Source: a virus. From it: DNA of 64,000 bases. This document shows positions 29,751 through 37,304 of the stretch, piece by piece; the first letter of the stretch is position 1; each line of letters starts with the position of its first letter. Below the pieces are notes generated by a model, which did not search any database, was not told where the DNA came from, and saw only the letters and a program-made list of their open reading frames with translations. The stretch is from positions 27,923-91,922 of IMG/VR virus record IMGVR_UViG_3300025469_000003. One strand, written 5' to 3'. The position numbers and the translations under genes are program-made.

Positions 29751-30593
29751 ATGAACATCAATCTAAACGAGAATTTGAACGAGACGATCCGCCGGGGAAA
29801 CCCTGCGGACTTCCGGGTCAGTCTAAGGGCGATTGCTTATCAGGGCGACACCTTGGGGTGGTGCGGAATACCGGACCGTTACGCCGTGGTGCGCAACGAC
29901 AATGACATGGCCCTTTCAATCGTCTCCGACCGTTATACCGTGGTCGAGCATCAAGACATCTTGGACGCAGTGCAATCGGCCATCTTCAATCTCGGCATGA
30001 ATCGCGTGCCTTCCGGCGTCTTTGTGGACAGAGGCGGAGCGCGGATGCGGGCCTTGTACAAGTTTCCCTATTTGTCGCGGGTCATCTGCCGGGCGCAGTC
30101 TGACGCCATCTGCCCCTGCATCAAGATCGAGAACACCTATGACGGGTCCTCGCGGGTGAGTGTACATATTGGTGCATTCCGCTTCGTTTGCACGAATCTG
30201 GCTGTAGGCGGAGGCGGAGTGTTCGCTGGCGGATTCATGTCGATTCACGTTGGCAAGATCGACGTGAAGGAAGTCGGCCAGCAGTTGCAGAATTACCTGA
30301 GCGGGTTTGAACAGATCGTCGAGACTTACCGGCGCTGGTTCAATCAATCCTTGCTTTTTTGGGATGATCTGGCGGGCTGCGATACACTGAGCCTCTCTCT
30401 TGACGCTGTACCGAAGAAACACAAAGAGGCTATCATCAAGCGCGTGCCGACGAAGGCCACGGTCTATGACGCATTCAACGCCGCCACGGACTACGCCACG
30501 CACCAATGCCGGACTGCCCGCGTAGCCTTCGAGCTTCTCAGCCGCATCAATAGCGGATTCCAAAAGACGTTTCCGGAGGCATCAAGGTTATAA
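29751..30593 (+). CDS. DUF932 (phage/plasmid-like) protein
   Basis: 280 residues from ATG 29751 (site AAAGGAGATCACA). Matches the DUF932 pattern: YAVVRNDNDMALSIVSDRYT, an early IGAFRFVCTNLAVGG and a C-terminal helical part. Found widely on phages and plasmids, often beside replication genes; molecular function not established. Ends the rightward run before the divergent tRNA operon. Confidence 0.8.
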   Translation: MNINLNENLNETIRRGNPADFRVSLRAIAYQGDTLGWCGIPDRYAVVRNDNDMALSIVSDRYTVVEHQDILDAVQSAIFNLGMNRVPSGVFVDRGGARMRALYKFPYLSRVICRAQSDAICPCIKIENTYDGSSRVSVHIGAFRFVCTNLAVGGGGVFAGGFMSIHVGKIDVKEVGQQLQNYLSGFEQIVETYRRWFNQSLLFWDDLAGCDTLSLSLDAVPKKHKEAIIKRVPTKATVYDAFNAATDYATHQCRTARVAFELLSRINSGFQKTFPEASRL

Positions 30594-30610
30594 ATTGCCG
30601 GTTAGTTTGC

Positions 30611-30713
30611 CGGTTATTTGACCGCTTGTTTGTCAGACCTATCCATGTGTAACAGATAGGCTTAGTCGAAATGTTCCCGTGAAAATGTCCGGTTAAATGA
30701 CCACTTGGTTTGC
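30611..30713. repeat. Imperfect direct repeat
   Basis: CCGGTTATTTGACCGCTTG near 30612 and CCGGTTAAATGACCACTTG near 30691, in the gap between the DUF932 gene and tRNA-Gly. Confidence 0.5.
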
Positions 30714-30721
30714 AGGTGAAT

Positions 30722-30792
30722 TGGAGCGTGTGGCGGGACTCGAACCCGGCCTCTTCAGTTTGGAAGACTGAGGCACAACCTCTATACCACGC
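30722..30792 (-). tRNA. tRNA-Gly (TCC), atypical D-arm
   Basis: Anticodon arm TCAGT CTTCCAA ACTGA (TCC, reads GGA), T-loop TTCGAGT, encoded CCA. The acceptor pairs at five positions only and the D-arm is short (GAGG TTGTG CCTC, no GG in loop). Five nt after the stop of the 40-residue gene. Confidence 0.78.
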
Positions 30793-30796
30793 CCAC

Positions 30797-30919
30797 TTAC
30801 TTGTGGAGTTGCCAGCGAAGATACTTCAACTTGAGCATGACGAGGATCACACGCAAGTCGGTGAAGTCGATGCACACTTTTAGCCAGATCAAGCGGAGAT
30901 AAAGACGAATACTTTCCAT
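30797..30919 (-). CDS. Small membrane-associated peptide
   Basis: 40 residues (MESIRLYLRLIWLKVCIDFT ... RWQLHK): alternating hydrophobic and basic residues, likely an amphipathic or membrane helix. ATG 30919 follows AGGTGACTG. Between the 49-residue gene and tRNA-Gly in one minus-strand operon. Confidence 0.55.
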   Translation of the reverse strand: MESIRLYLRLIWLKVCIDFTDLRVILVMLKLKYLRWQLHK

Positions 30920-30974
30920 CAGTCACCTAGTCTTCCGGCGTCATCGTGATCGTTGCAACAAGTTATGGTCGGCT

Positions 30975-31124
30975 TCAGCGGCAAGGGCTGGCCTGTGCTG
31001 CCGGACGCTCGCGGTCGGGGCATACTATGGTGAGGAAACGTTCGAGGTTTTCAAAGCGTTCTCTGAGAGCTTCGAGAACCTGTGTCTGCTCTTTCGTTAC
31101 TTCCGTGAATCCGAAATCTGACAT
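30975..31124 (-). CDS. Hypothetical small protein
   Basis: 49 residues from ATG 31124 with a strong site (GGAGGATCGT): MSDFGFTEVTKEQTQVLEAL ... SPCR. Helical. Located between tRNA-Pro and the 40-residue gene. Confidence 0.6.
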   Translation of the reverse strand: MSDFGFTEVTKEQTQVLEALRERFENLERFLTIVCPDRERPAAQASPCR

Positions 31125-31140
31125 ACGATCCTCCGAAAAT

Positions 31141-31215
31141 TGGTCAGGGCTGAGGGAGTCGAACCCCCGACCTCGTGGTCCCAAGCCACGCGCCATACCG
31201 CTTGGCTAAGCCCTG
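31141..31215 (-). tRNA. tRNA-Pro (TGG)
   Basis: Acceptor CAGGGCT/AGCCCTG, anticodon arm CGTGG CTTGGGA CCACG (TGG), T-loop TTCGACT, discriminator A, encoded CCA. Confidence 0.92.
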
Positions 31216-31218
31216 TTA

Positions 31219-31317
31219 TTATACTGGATGAGAGCGCATCCTAAAGTACACAATTCCTACGACTGCACATGCACAGAAGAATGCTCCCAAACTTGCTCCT
31301 GCTAAAGCAATTACCAC
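31219..31317 (-). CDS. Very small membrane peptide, GTG start
   Basis: 32 residues (VVIALAGASLGAFFCACAVV then GIVYFRMRSHPV): one transmembrane helix. GTG 31317 follows AGGAGAACCC; stop is 3 nt before tRNA-Pro. Confidence 0.55.
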   Translation of the reverse strand: MVIALAGASLGAFFCACAVVGIVYFRMRSHPV

Positions 31318-31444
31318 GGGTTCTCCTATCGCAGTAGTCTATCTAACTCTGCCAAGGTCAGCTTTTCAAGCGGCGACCCGGCGACCCGGCGCTGAGGTCA
31401 AGCCCGCGTCTGTCGGCCTCCCGCCTCTCTTTCCATCAACCTAC

Positions 31445-31473
31445 AGATTACCATACCCTTCGGCGTATGTCAA
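31445..31473 (-). promoter_or_regulatory. Sigma70-type promoter for the tRNA-Pro/tRNA-Gly operon
   Basis: Minus strand: -35 TTGACA (31468-31473), 17-nt spacer, -10 TAATCT (31445-31450). The 31318-31444 leader contains a tandem GGCGACCC pair but no gene. Confidence 0.75.
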
Positions 31474-31537
31474 GCCTTTTCTGTGGTGTGACTGCAAGCC
31501 TTTTGTGCTGTGCGGATGCAAGTCTTTCCTGTTCATT
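31470..31537. repeat. Imperfect tandem repeats of about 24 nt
   Basis: GTCAAGCCTTTTCTGTGGTG, GCAAGCCTTTTGTGCTGTGC and a partial GCAAGTCTTTCCTG follow one another just upstream of the leftward promoter, so they could be regulator sites. Confidence 0.6.
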
Positions 31538-31559
31538 TTTCTCGGATGTTCACACATAA

Positions 31560-31569
31560 TGAACGTTCA
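31560..31569. promoter_or_regulatory. Palindrome with flanking half-sites
   Basis: TGAACGTTCA is a perfect 10-nt palindrome; GTTCA or TGAAC half-sites recur at about 31549, 31578 and 31595. It lies between two leftward promoters, as expected of an operator. The rest of 31570-31865 holds no gene. Confidence 0.45.
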
Positions 31570-31738
31570 TGGGTGCGTGAACGCCGGACGATGCATGAAC
31601 ACGCAAGAGCTTTGCAAGTCAGGTTTTGACGAAGTTAGCGTTGTCTGGCTTCGTAAGACTAAGTAAAGACAGTATGTTAGCTACCTACTGACTCATATAT
31701 TACCTAGTCTGGTATTTCGCTTTGCGTCGTTAAAGGCC

Positions 31739-31767
31739 AGTTTACTCCTTTTTTAGCCCGTTGTCAA
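31739..31767 (-). promoter_or_regulatory. Sigma70-type promoter, leftward
   Basis: Minus strand: -35 TTGACA (31762-31767), 17-nt spacer, -10 TAAACT (31739-31744). Second leftward promoter of the intergenic region. Confidence 0.7.
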
Positions 31768-31865
31768 GCAAAAAGTGAAGGTGTGCCAAAGAAAAACTAT
31801 ATTTGCTTTAGATTCATGGGTATGCCCGGAAAACAGTAGGATAGGAACCCCGATTTATGGAATAA

Positions 31866-31982
31866 TACATAGAGAGAAGAAACGAAAGTGGTTGTACACA
31901 AGGGAAGCAAGAGAATCAGGGAAACCAAGGTAATCAATTTCAGTTGCAGTTGAACGATCCCCAGCCTACTGTGCCGGGATGA
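31866..31982 (+). pseudogene. C-terminal fragment of a collagen-like protein
   Basis: A frame with no usable start reads TQGKQENQGNQGNQFQ then ends in PTVPG and TGA. The GNQ repeats match those of the tail protein at 62027-63193 and the partial gene at the right edge, so this looks like the stranded 3' end of such a gene, followed by a terminator. Confidence 0.5.
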
Positions 31983-31988
31983 GCAAGG

Positions 31989-32028
31989 GAGCCGCAGGCA
32001 GTGATGCTTTGCGGCTCTTTCGGTTTTT
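31989..32028 (+). terminator. Rho-independent terminator
   Basis: GAGCCGCA (31989-31996) pairs with TGCGGCTC (32010-32017), followed by TTTCGGTTTTT. Ends rightward transcription from the collagen-like fragment, just before tRNA-Ala. Confidence 0.75.
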
Positions 32029-32031
32029 CAT

Positions 32032-32107
32032 GGGCTTGTAGCTTAATCGGGAGAGCACCTGCCTTGCACGCAGGGGGTTGCAGGTTCGATGCCTGTCGGG
32101 TCCACCA
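32032..32107 (+). tRNA. tRNA-Ala (TGC)
   Basis: Only plus-strand tRNA. Acceptor GGGCTTG/CGGGTCC (with G-T pairs), D-arm GCTT AATCGGGA GAGC, anticodon arm CCTGC CTTGCAC GCAGG (TGC), T-loop TTCGATG, encoded CCA. Confidence 0.9.
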
Positions 32108-32131
32108 ATCTTGAGTAAAGGTGCGTATGCT

Positions 32132-32464
32132 TTGACACACGAGCAAAATGTACGGTATCAAGAAAAAGCGCGATACGCGGCTTTGTCTCACTACGGTCCA
32201 AACGGTGTAGCTAAATGTTCTTGGCCGGGATGTGAAATTTGTGATACCGATATGCTTGTAGTGGGCCATGGGAACGGTCAAGGAAAAGCAGACAGATTAA
32301 AACGTACTGGTCATTCTTTAGGTTGGAGACTGTGTGTGGCTTTACGAAGGGAAGGATACCCTTCTGGCTATCATACGATATGTGAAAATCACAACAGAAA
32401 AGAAGAGCGTGAAAGACTTAGAAAGTTTTGGATTGAAAAAAATTCAACTGCACAGTGTGCGTAG
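32132..32464 (+). CDS. HNH-type endonuclease, six-copy family, copy 3, divergent
   Basis: About 110 residues. CSWPGC then CDTDMLVVGHGNGQG and YHTICENHNRKEE match the family, but the usual LDHI has become VGHG and the Trp-Lys-Lys end is changed, so activity is uncertain. The frame opens at an ATG inside tRNA-Ala; I prefer TTG 32132 with AAAGGTG upstream. It starts 24 nt after the tRNA, a common spot for mobile genes. Confidence 0.65.
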   Translation: MTHEQNVRYQEKARYAALSHYGPNGVAKCSWPGCEICDTDMLVVGHGNGQGKADRLKRTGHSLGWRLCVALRREGYPSGYHTICENHNRKEERERLRKFWIEKNSTAQCA

Positions 32465-32472
32465 GAGAAGTC

Positions 32473-33171
32473 GTGGGAAGTTCATTTTGGAAGAAGGTCG
32501 ATGAAATTCTCCTAGCTGTTGTGCTGTTAGTCGCCTGTGTCGTCGGCGTCAAGCTGTACTTCGTTCTGGACAACACCGATAAAGCAGTGTCACACCTTGA
32601 CACAGTTGTTTCACAAGTTAGTACTACGGTCGCCGGTATTGCTAAAATCGAAGACACGGCGGCTGAGAGTCAGCGTCACATGCAAGCACAGACGCTTGAG
32701 GCTCTGAAGAATGCGAAGGAAACTCTTCACGGCCTGAATAAGACTGTGGCTACCCTCAACACGGATGTCATTCCGAGCCTGAATGCTAAGGCCGGGAAGG
32801 TCCTCGACACTAGCAATCAATTGCTAGCCGACACGAACAAGAACCTAGCGAAGTTGACGGACACAACTGCGAAGTCACTGGAAGAAACACAGACTCTCGT
32901 AGAGGCTACAACGAAGAGCGTTAAGACGGCCAATGATCTTTTGGGCGATCCTGTAATGATTGGGAACCTACGGCAGGCGTCGGTAGACTTGAAAACTTCG
33001 ATGACGCATTTGCCTCCGATCATGTCCGATTTGGAAGCAGAACAGCACGATGTGCGCGGGTATGTTCATCATCTGACCCGCCCAGCATCGTCAGCGATGG
33101 TTGCCATCAACTTCACACTGAAACAGGTTGAGACAATCGGTGGTGCGGCACTTGGGGTATTATCGAAATGA
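32473..33171 (+). CDS. Membrane-anchored coiled-coil protein
   Basis: 232 residues from GTG 32473 (site TAGGAGAAGTC). One transmembrane helix (ILLAVVLLVACVVGVKLYF) then a long heptad-rich region (residues 35-200) resembling the signalling part of chemotaxis receptors or a phage spanin-like rod. No catalytic domain. ATGA overlap with the next membrane gene suggests they work together. Confidence 0.65.
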   Translation: MGSSFWKKVDEILLAVVLLVACVVGVKLYFVLDNTDKAVSHLDTVVSQVSTTVAGIAKIEDTAAESQRHMQAQTLEALKNAKETLHGLNKTVATLNTDVIPSLNAKAGKVLDTSNQLLADTNKNLAKLTDTTAKSLEETQTLVEATTKSVKTANDLLGDPVMIGNLRQASVDLKTSMTHLPPIMSDLEAEQHDVRGYVHHLTRPASSAMVAINFTLKQVETIGGAALGVLSK

Positions 33172-33416
33172 CGCCGCTTGAGTTTTTGCACAGCAAATGG
33201 TCCGACTTGATTATGTTGTTCATCCTCTTGATTGGGATAGCCATTTGCGTGTTTAACCCCGTCAACAAGGACATCGGACGGGATTTGTACACCGCAGGCA
33301 TGTTGGGCTTCGGTGGAGGCCGGGTCATCCATCACTATACGAACGGTAATGGAAATGGCAACGGCAACGGGAACGGCACAGTGAGTTCTGAAGAGAATCC
33401 AAAAAAGGAGCAGTAA
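33168..33416 (+). CDS. Membrane protein with (Gly-Asn) repeat
   Basis: 82 residues: transmembrane helix LIMLFILLIGIAICVF near residue 14, a second weak hydrophobic patch, then six Gly-Asn pairs (YTNGNGNGNGNGNG) and an acidic/basic tail. ATGA coupled. Size and topology would allow a holin, but that is only a guess. Confidence 0.6.
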   Translation: MTPLEFLHSKWSDLIMLFILLIGIAICVFNPVNKDIGRDLYTAGMLGFGGGRVIHHYTNGNGNGNGNGNGTVSSEENPKKEQ

Positions 33417-33420
33417 AACA

Positions 33421-33849
33421 ATGGGTATCCTGAGTTCAGCGAAGTCGGTGTTCGAGAAAGTCGGAGCCGAAATTGAGAAGTTGTTTGGAGGGTCAGCGTC
33501 GGTCGAGCAGAAGGTGCAAGCCACCATTACTTTCGTGGCCCCTCTGGTCAATACGGTTGTGGTTTTGGCGGACCCAGCGATTGCGCCCACGGTCGCAAAG
33601 GTCATCTCCACGGTACAGGCGGACCTTGCGTTGGTGTCAACGGTTGTGCAGGGAGCGACTCCTGCGCCCGGCAGTTCTGCGGCTACCACAGCAACGACTG
33701 CTTTGAACAGCGTCAAGACGAACCTGTCTGAGTTGCTGACTGACTCCGGCGTGAAGAACTCTGCCAACTTCAGCAAGATCAGCGCGGCGGTCAATCTCAT
33801 CATTGCCGAAGTTGAGGCAGTGTTGAGCGGCCTATCGGCGAAGAAGTAA
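33421..33849 (+). CDS. Hypothetical Ala/Val-rich protein
   Basis: 142 residues from ATG 33421. Helical throughout, Ala/Val/Thr-rich (VVVLADPAIAPTVAKVISTV), with a Ser/Ala/Thr linker (GSSAATTATTA). No signal peptide. Third gene of the coiled-coil/membrane set. Not recognised. Confidence 0.6.
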   Translation: MGILSSAKSVFEKVGAEIEKLFGGSASVEQKVQATITFVAPLVNTVVVLADPAIAPTVAKVISTVQADLALVSTVVQGATPAPGSSAATTATTALNSVKTNLSELLTDSGVKNSANFSKISAAVNLIIAEVEAVLSGLSAKK

Positions 33850-33878
33850 GATCGCCTGTTAACCAGTTACCAAACGGT

Positions 33879-33905
33879 GAGCCTCTCTCAGATGGGCAGA
33901 GGCTC
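33879..33905 (+). terminator. Hairpin before groEL
   Basis: GAGCCTCT (33879-33886) pairs with AGAGGCTC (33898-33905), 11-nt loop. No T-run, so attenuation or RNA stability is as likely as termination. Confidence 0.4.
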
Positions 33906-33931
33906 CCCAACTTTCCTTGGAGTGTGCGTTC

Positions 33932-35539
33932 GTGGCGAAGGAATTGACGTTTGGAAAAGATGCACGTAATAGGATGCTCATTGGCATCAATGCAGTAGCT
34001 AGGCTAGTCTCGGCTACTATTGGTCCTAAAGGTAGATGCATTGTAGTTGAGCGGGTTGTGACTAATCCTGCTACGAAAGAAGTTGTAAAGCTGTCACCAG
34101 TGACTACAAAAGATGGGGTGTCTGTTGCGAGAGCCATTTCACTTCCAAATGCTACAGAAAATTTAGGCTGTGATCTTATTCGAGAAGCAGCCCTTCGTAC
34201 AGTGCAAGAGGCGGGTGATGGCACCACTGCCAGCGTCATACTTTCTCAGGCAATTATTTCTGAGGGGATGAAGGCGCTGGAAAAAGGAGCCAGTCCGGTT
34301 TTCCTACGGTCAGGGATTGACAAGGCTACTGCGAAGATAGTTCAACAACTCGCGCAGATGTCAACGCGCTATGACGGCATGGGTCTGGATGTAGCCCGCA
34401 TCGCGGCGAATGGCGATGAAGAAGTTGCTAAGATTGTAACTGAAGCCTTACAAATGGCTGGTAAGAACGGCATCGTTAGCGTCGATAGTTCGCGCACAGA
34501 CAAGACGCACATCGAGTTTTCTGCCGGGATGAGATTTGATTCCGGGTTTCGGCATCCTGATTTCATTACGGATTTTTCACGAAATGAGTGCGTTCTTGAA
34601 AATCCGTTTATACTCTTGCACGAGCGCCGCATTCAGAGCATTGGAAAGATAGAGCCTTTGCTCGCCGCAGTAGCTCAGGCAGGCCGTTCGATCCTCATTC
34701 TATCAGAGGAATTTGAATTGCCGGTAATGGCGCTGTTATTACAGAATCGCGCTGTGCTGCGCTCGTGCGTCGTAACAGCACCTTGGTATGGTGAGCGCCG
34801 GAGAGATTTTCTTTCTGACTTAGCAGCCTTTACAGGTGGCATTAGTATTGTAGAAGAACTTGGTCTTGATCTGTCTAAATGCGACTTGAGTGTCCTTGGA
34901 CAGGCCGAGCGCGTCGTGGTGACGCGAACTAATACCACGATCATCAAGGGTAAGAGCAAGGGCAATGAGTTGGCGCAGCGAATCGAATCGCTTTCCAGCG
35001 CCATTGCTTCGACGGAGAATCCTTACGACAAGGAAATTCTGGCTGAGAGGTTAGCGAAGTTGGATGGAGGTGTGGCCGTTATTAAAATAGGCGCTCCAAC
35101 GGAATCTGAGGCTAAGGAAAAAAGAGATAGAACGGAAGACGCCGTGTTGAGTGTGAAATGTGCTCAGGAAGACGGCACAGTTCCGGGAGGAGGAATTGCT
35201 CTTTTACGTTGTCAAGAGAGTGTAAATTTCTCGGGTGAAAAACTACACAATGAAGAGCTTGTTGGAATAGGCATTGTTTTTCATGCTCTTGAGGCTCCAT
35301 TAAAGCAGATTTTGGAAAACGGCGGTTACAATGTCAAGGATACGATGAAGTGCCTTAAAGGGCGGGCAGATTCAATTGGCTTTGATGCTTTGTCTGGCGA
35401 AGTTGTTGACATGCGGGACAAAGGCATAATGGATGCTTCAAAGGTTGTCAAACAAGCACTTATCAATGCAGCTAGCCTTGCTGGCACATTTTTGACTGTG
35501 GCAGGAAGCATCGTTAATTTGGAGGCAAAGGGTGCGTAA
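33932..35539 (+). CDS. groEL: GroEL-type chaperonin
   Basis: 535 residues from GTG 33932 (VAKELTFGKDARNRMLIGIN), aligned with the normal GroEL N-terminus; GGAG lies 10 nt upstream. Group I signatures: TIGPKGR, TKDGVSVA, AGDGTTAS (ATP site), and TVPGGGIALLR in the second equatorial half. The C-terminal Gly-Gly-Met tail of cellular GroEL is absent (ends NLEAKGA). It is quite divergent. Phage chaperonins fold capsid or other virion proteins; a groES lies 384 nt downstream, separated by a broken HNH gene. Confidence 0.93.
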   Translation: MAKELTFGKDARNRMLIGINAVARLVSATIGPKGRCIVVERVVTNPATKEVVKLSPVTTKDGVSVARAISLPNATENLGCDLIREAALRTVQEAGDGTTASVILSQAIISEGMKALEKGASPVFLRSGIDKATAKIVQQLAQMSTRYDGMGLDVARIAANGDEEVAKIVTEALQMAGKNGIVSVDSSRTDKTHIEFSAGMRFDSGFRHPDFITDFSRNECVLENPFILLHERRIQSIGKIEPLLAAVAQAGRSILILSEEFELPVMALLLQNRAVLRSCVVTAPWYGERRRDFLSDLAAFTGGISIVEELGLDLSKCDLSVLGQAERVVVTRTNTTIIKGKSKGNELAQRIESLSSAIASTENPYDKEILAERLAKLDGGVAVIKIGAPTESEAKEKRDRTEDAVLSVKCAQEDGTVPGGGIALLRCQESVNFSGEKLHNEELVGIGIVFHALEAPLKQILENGGYNVKDTMKCLKGRADSIGFDALSGEVVDMRDKGIMDASKVVKQALINAASLAGTFLTVAGSIVNLEAKGA

Positions 35540-35927
35540 AATTAACGATGGATTAACTTCTGGTCAAAGATGGCGTAAAAAATATCCAGAACGCTATCGT
35601 GAGTCGGCTAGATTAACAAATCGAAAACGTTGTAGAACAACTTATGGCCGTTATCAAACGCTGAAAGGCAGCGCTAAGCGTAATAACCTTGTTCTTACAA
35701 TTGTTTACTAAGAATATATTATATTAGTTAATCAACCGTGTTATTATTGTGGAGGACAGCTTCCTGAGACGGGGTATGGTCTTGATCGTATCAATTCTGA
35801 TATTGGTTATGTGCAGGGCAACCTTCGTCCTTGCTGTGCAAAATGTAACACCGCAAAAAATGACATGACGGAGACAGAGTTTAGAGAATGGTCTCTTCGA
35901 TTGTTTAATCATTGGAGTAGCAAATGA
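35532..35927 (+). pseudogene. HNH endonuclease broken by an in-frame TAA, between groEL and groES
   Basis: GTG 35532 (site GGAGGCAAAGG) opens a frame through RYQTLKGSAKRNNLVLTIVY, reaches TAA, and continues in the same frame as EYIILVNQPCYYCGGQLPE, GYGLDRINSDIGYVQGNLRP, CCAKCN and FREWSLRLFNHW to TGA 35925-35927. All HNH residues are intact apart from the stop. Both ends overlap neighbours neatly (groEL stop, ATGA with groES), typical of an inserted homing gene that was later inactivated. Confidence 0.75.
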
Positions 35928-36184
35928 GGGTTGGGCGTGATAAAGTTCTAGTTGTTAGGGAAGCACCTTCTTCAAAGACAAAATCAGGACTTTTCGATGT
36001 CCCGGACGCCGCACGGGAAAAACCAGATTTTGGAGAAGTAATTGCAGTTGGTGTGGATGTTTCTGACTGGGCTATTGGAGATAAGATAATCTTTCCGAAA
36101 TGGTCAGGCTTCGCAACTAGCCTACCGGACGACGACCGTGATCTTCTGATTCTGTTTGCCACAGAGATTTGGGCGGCAGTGTAA
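35924..36184 (+). CDS. groES: GroES-type co-chaperonin
   Basis: 86 residues. Strand order and motifs fit GroES: GRDKVLVVRE, then a mobile-loop-like SKTKSGLFDVPDAAREKPDF, GEVIAVG, and WAIGDKIIFPKWSG. It would cap the phage GroEL. Slightly shorter than cellular GroES (about 97). Start overlaps the broken HNH stop as ATGA; stop overlaps the next gene as TAATG. Confidence 0.88.
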   Translation: MRVGRDKVLVVREAPSSKTKSGLFDVPDAAREKPDFGEVIAVGVDVSDWAIGDKIIFPKWSGFATSLPDDDRDLLILFATEIWAAV

Positions 36185-36459
36185 TGAAGAAGTTAACCGA
36201 GTTCACCACGGTTGTAGAGACGAAGGCTCCGCCGAAAGCATTTGTGGGGTTTCGTATTCTTGAAATACCGCTAGGTCAGGTGCGCGAAATAATCAAGACG
36301 CATCCGACGCCCGGCGCGGTTGCTCTATGTGATGCTCTGGCATTTGAGAGTGACTTGGTTGCGATTCAGGTGAATGAGTTCGATGGCGGTCTTAAGCCAG
36401 TGAAGAATCCTAATGGTTTTGGTTACAAAAAATTGACATCACATACTCCTCTGTCTTAA
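36184..36459 (+). CDS. Hypothetical protein downstream of groES
   Basis: 91 residues from ATG 36184 (TAATG overlap). Mixed alpha/beta (FVGFRILEIPLGQVREIIKT, LVAIQVNEFDGGLKPVKNPN). Coupled to groES, so possibly connected to it, but no family recognised. Confidence 0.6.
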   Translation: MKKLTEFTTVVETKAPPKAFVGFRILEIPLGQVREIIKTHPTPGAVALCDALAFESDLVAIQVNEFDGGLKPVKNPNGFGYKKLTSHTPLS

Positions 36460-36482
36460 ACAGAGTTAACCTAGGAGACGAA

Positions 36483-37295
36483 ATGAAAGGCGTAAGACTG
36501 CTGACTCTTGTAATTGGATTGTTGTTTTCGACTTTACTTTGGGGGCAAAGCATATCAGAAAAAGACAAGGTGTATGTTAATCAGACACTATACCCAGCTA
36601 CCGCATTGCTGTATTCACAAAATTCAGAAGGCGGCATGGAAATGCGGTGTACGGCCACTGCGATTGATGAATCTGACAAATCATATACATTTGTAACGGC
36701 GTCACACTGCGGTTGCCAAGAGGATACAACTAAGAACATTGTGACTCCAGAAAAAACTTTTTTCTTTGTTGCGCCTGACATTGCAGGTAACAAAATTTAC
36801 CTGCGTGCGCAGCCTGTTGGGTGTGGATTTCGCCATCGTGGGGATGATTTTTTTCTGCTGTCAACAGACAAGACTATAAAATTTCCAATCATTCCACTTG
36901 GCCGTGATCCAAAAATGTTGAATGAGTTTATCAATGTGGGCGGGCCTCTTGGTTTAGGTAAGCAGGTGTTTCTTGGGTCAGTGAGCCAGCCTTCTGTGGA
37001 CAGGCCGATTATTGATGGCGATATTAACTGGACAAACGCTGTGTTGTTACAAGAGTTTGGTATAAGCGGCGGCAGTTCCGGGTCGTCTGTAATTTGCCTT
37101 GAGCAACATGCAATATGCGCTTTTGTAGTGGGGAGCGTGGCTGAGACTACCATGATAGCAATGCCTGTAAGCCGCTTGATTAAGTTTAGAGAAGATTTGG
37201 CGGCTGGTAAGTATAAATGGTATGTTGCAAGCCCTGATGCTCCGGCAAAGATTACTATTGAGTCGGACAAAGGAACTCCTCCTAAAGAAAAGTAG
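36483..37295 (+). CDS. Secreted trypsin-like serine protease
   Basis: 270 residues, ATG 36483 after AGGAGACGAA. Signal peptide (GVRLLTLVIGLLFSTLLWGQ). Catalytic triad candidates: His75 in FVTASHCGC, Asp122 in RGDDFFLLS, Ser199 in GISGGSSGSSV. Six Cys could form disulfides. The last 30 residues are Lys/Pro-rich. Exported proteases are rare in phages; envelope digestion, virion maturation outside the cell, or superinfection exclusion are possible roles. Confidence 0.85.
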   Translation: MKGVRLLTLVIGLLFSTLLWGQSISEKDKVYVNQTLYPATALLYSQNSEGGMEMRCTATAIDESDKSYTFVTASHCGCQEDTTKNIVTPEKTFFFVAPDIAGNKIYLRAQPVGCGFRHRGDDFFLLSTDKTIKFPIIPLGRDPKMLNEFINVGGPLGLGKQVFLGSVSQPSVDRPIIDGDINWTNAVLLQEFGISGGSSGSSVICLEQHAICAFVVGSVAETTMIAMPVSRLIKFREDLAAGKYKWYVASPDAPAKITIESDKGTPPKEK

Positions 37296-37304
37296 GAAGA
37301 TCGC

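Noticed and set aside
9600-35930. Genome-wide stop-codon reassignment (TAG or TAA to sense)
   Set aside because: Only two internal stops were seen, one TAG and one TAA, while TAA, TAG and TGA end many intact genes normally.
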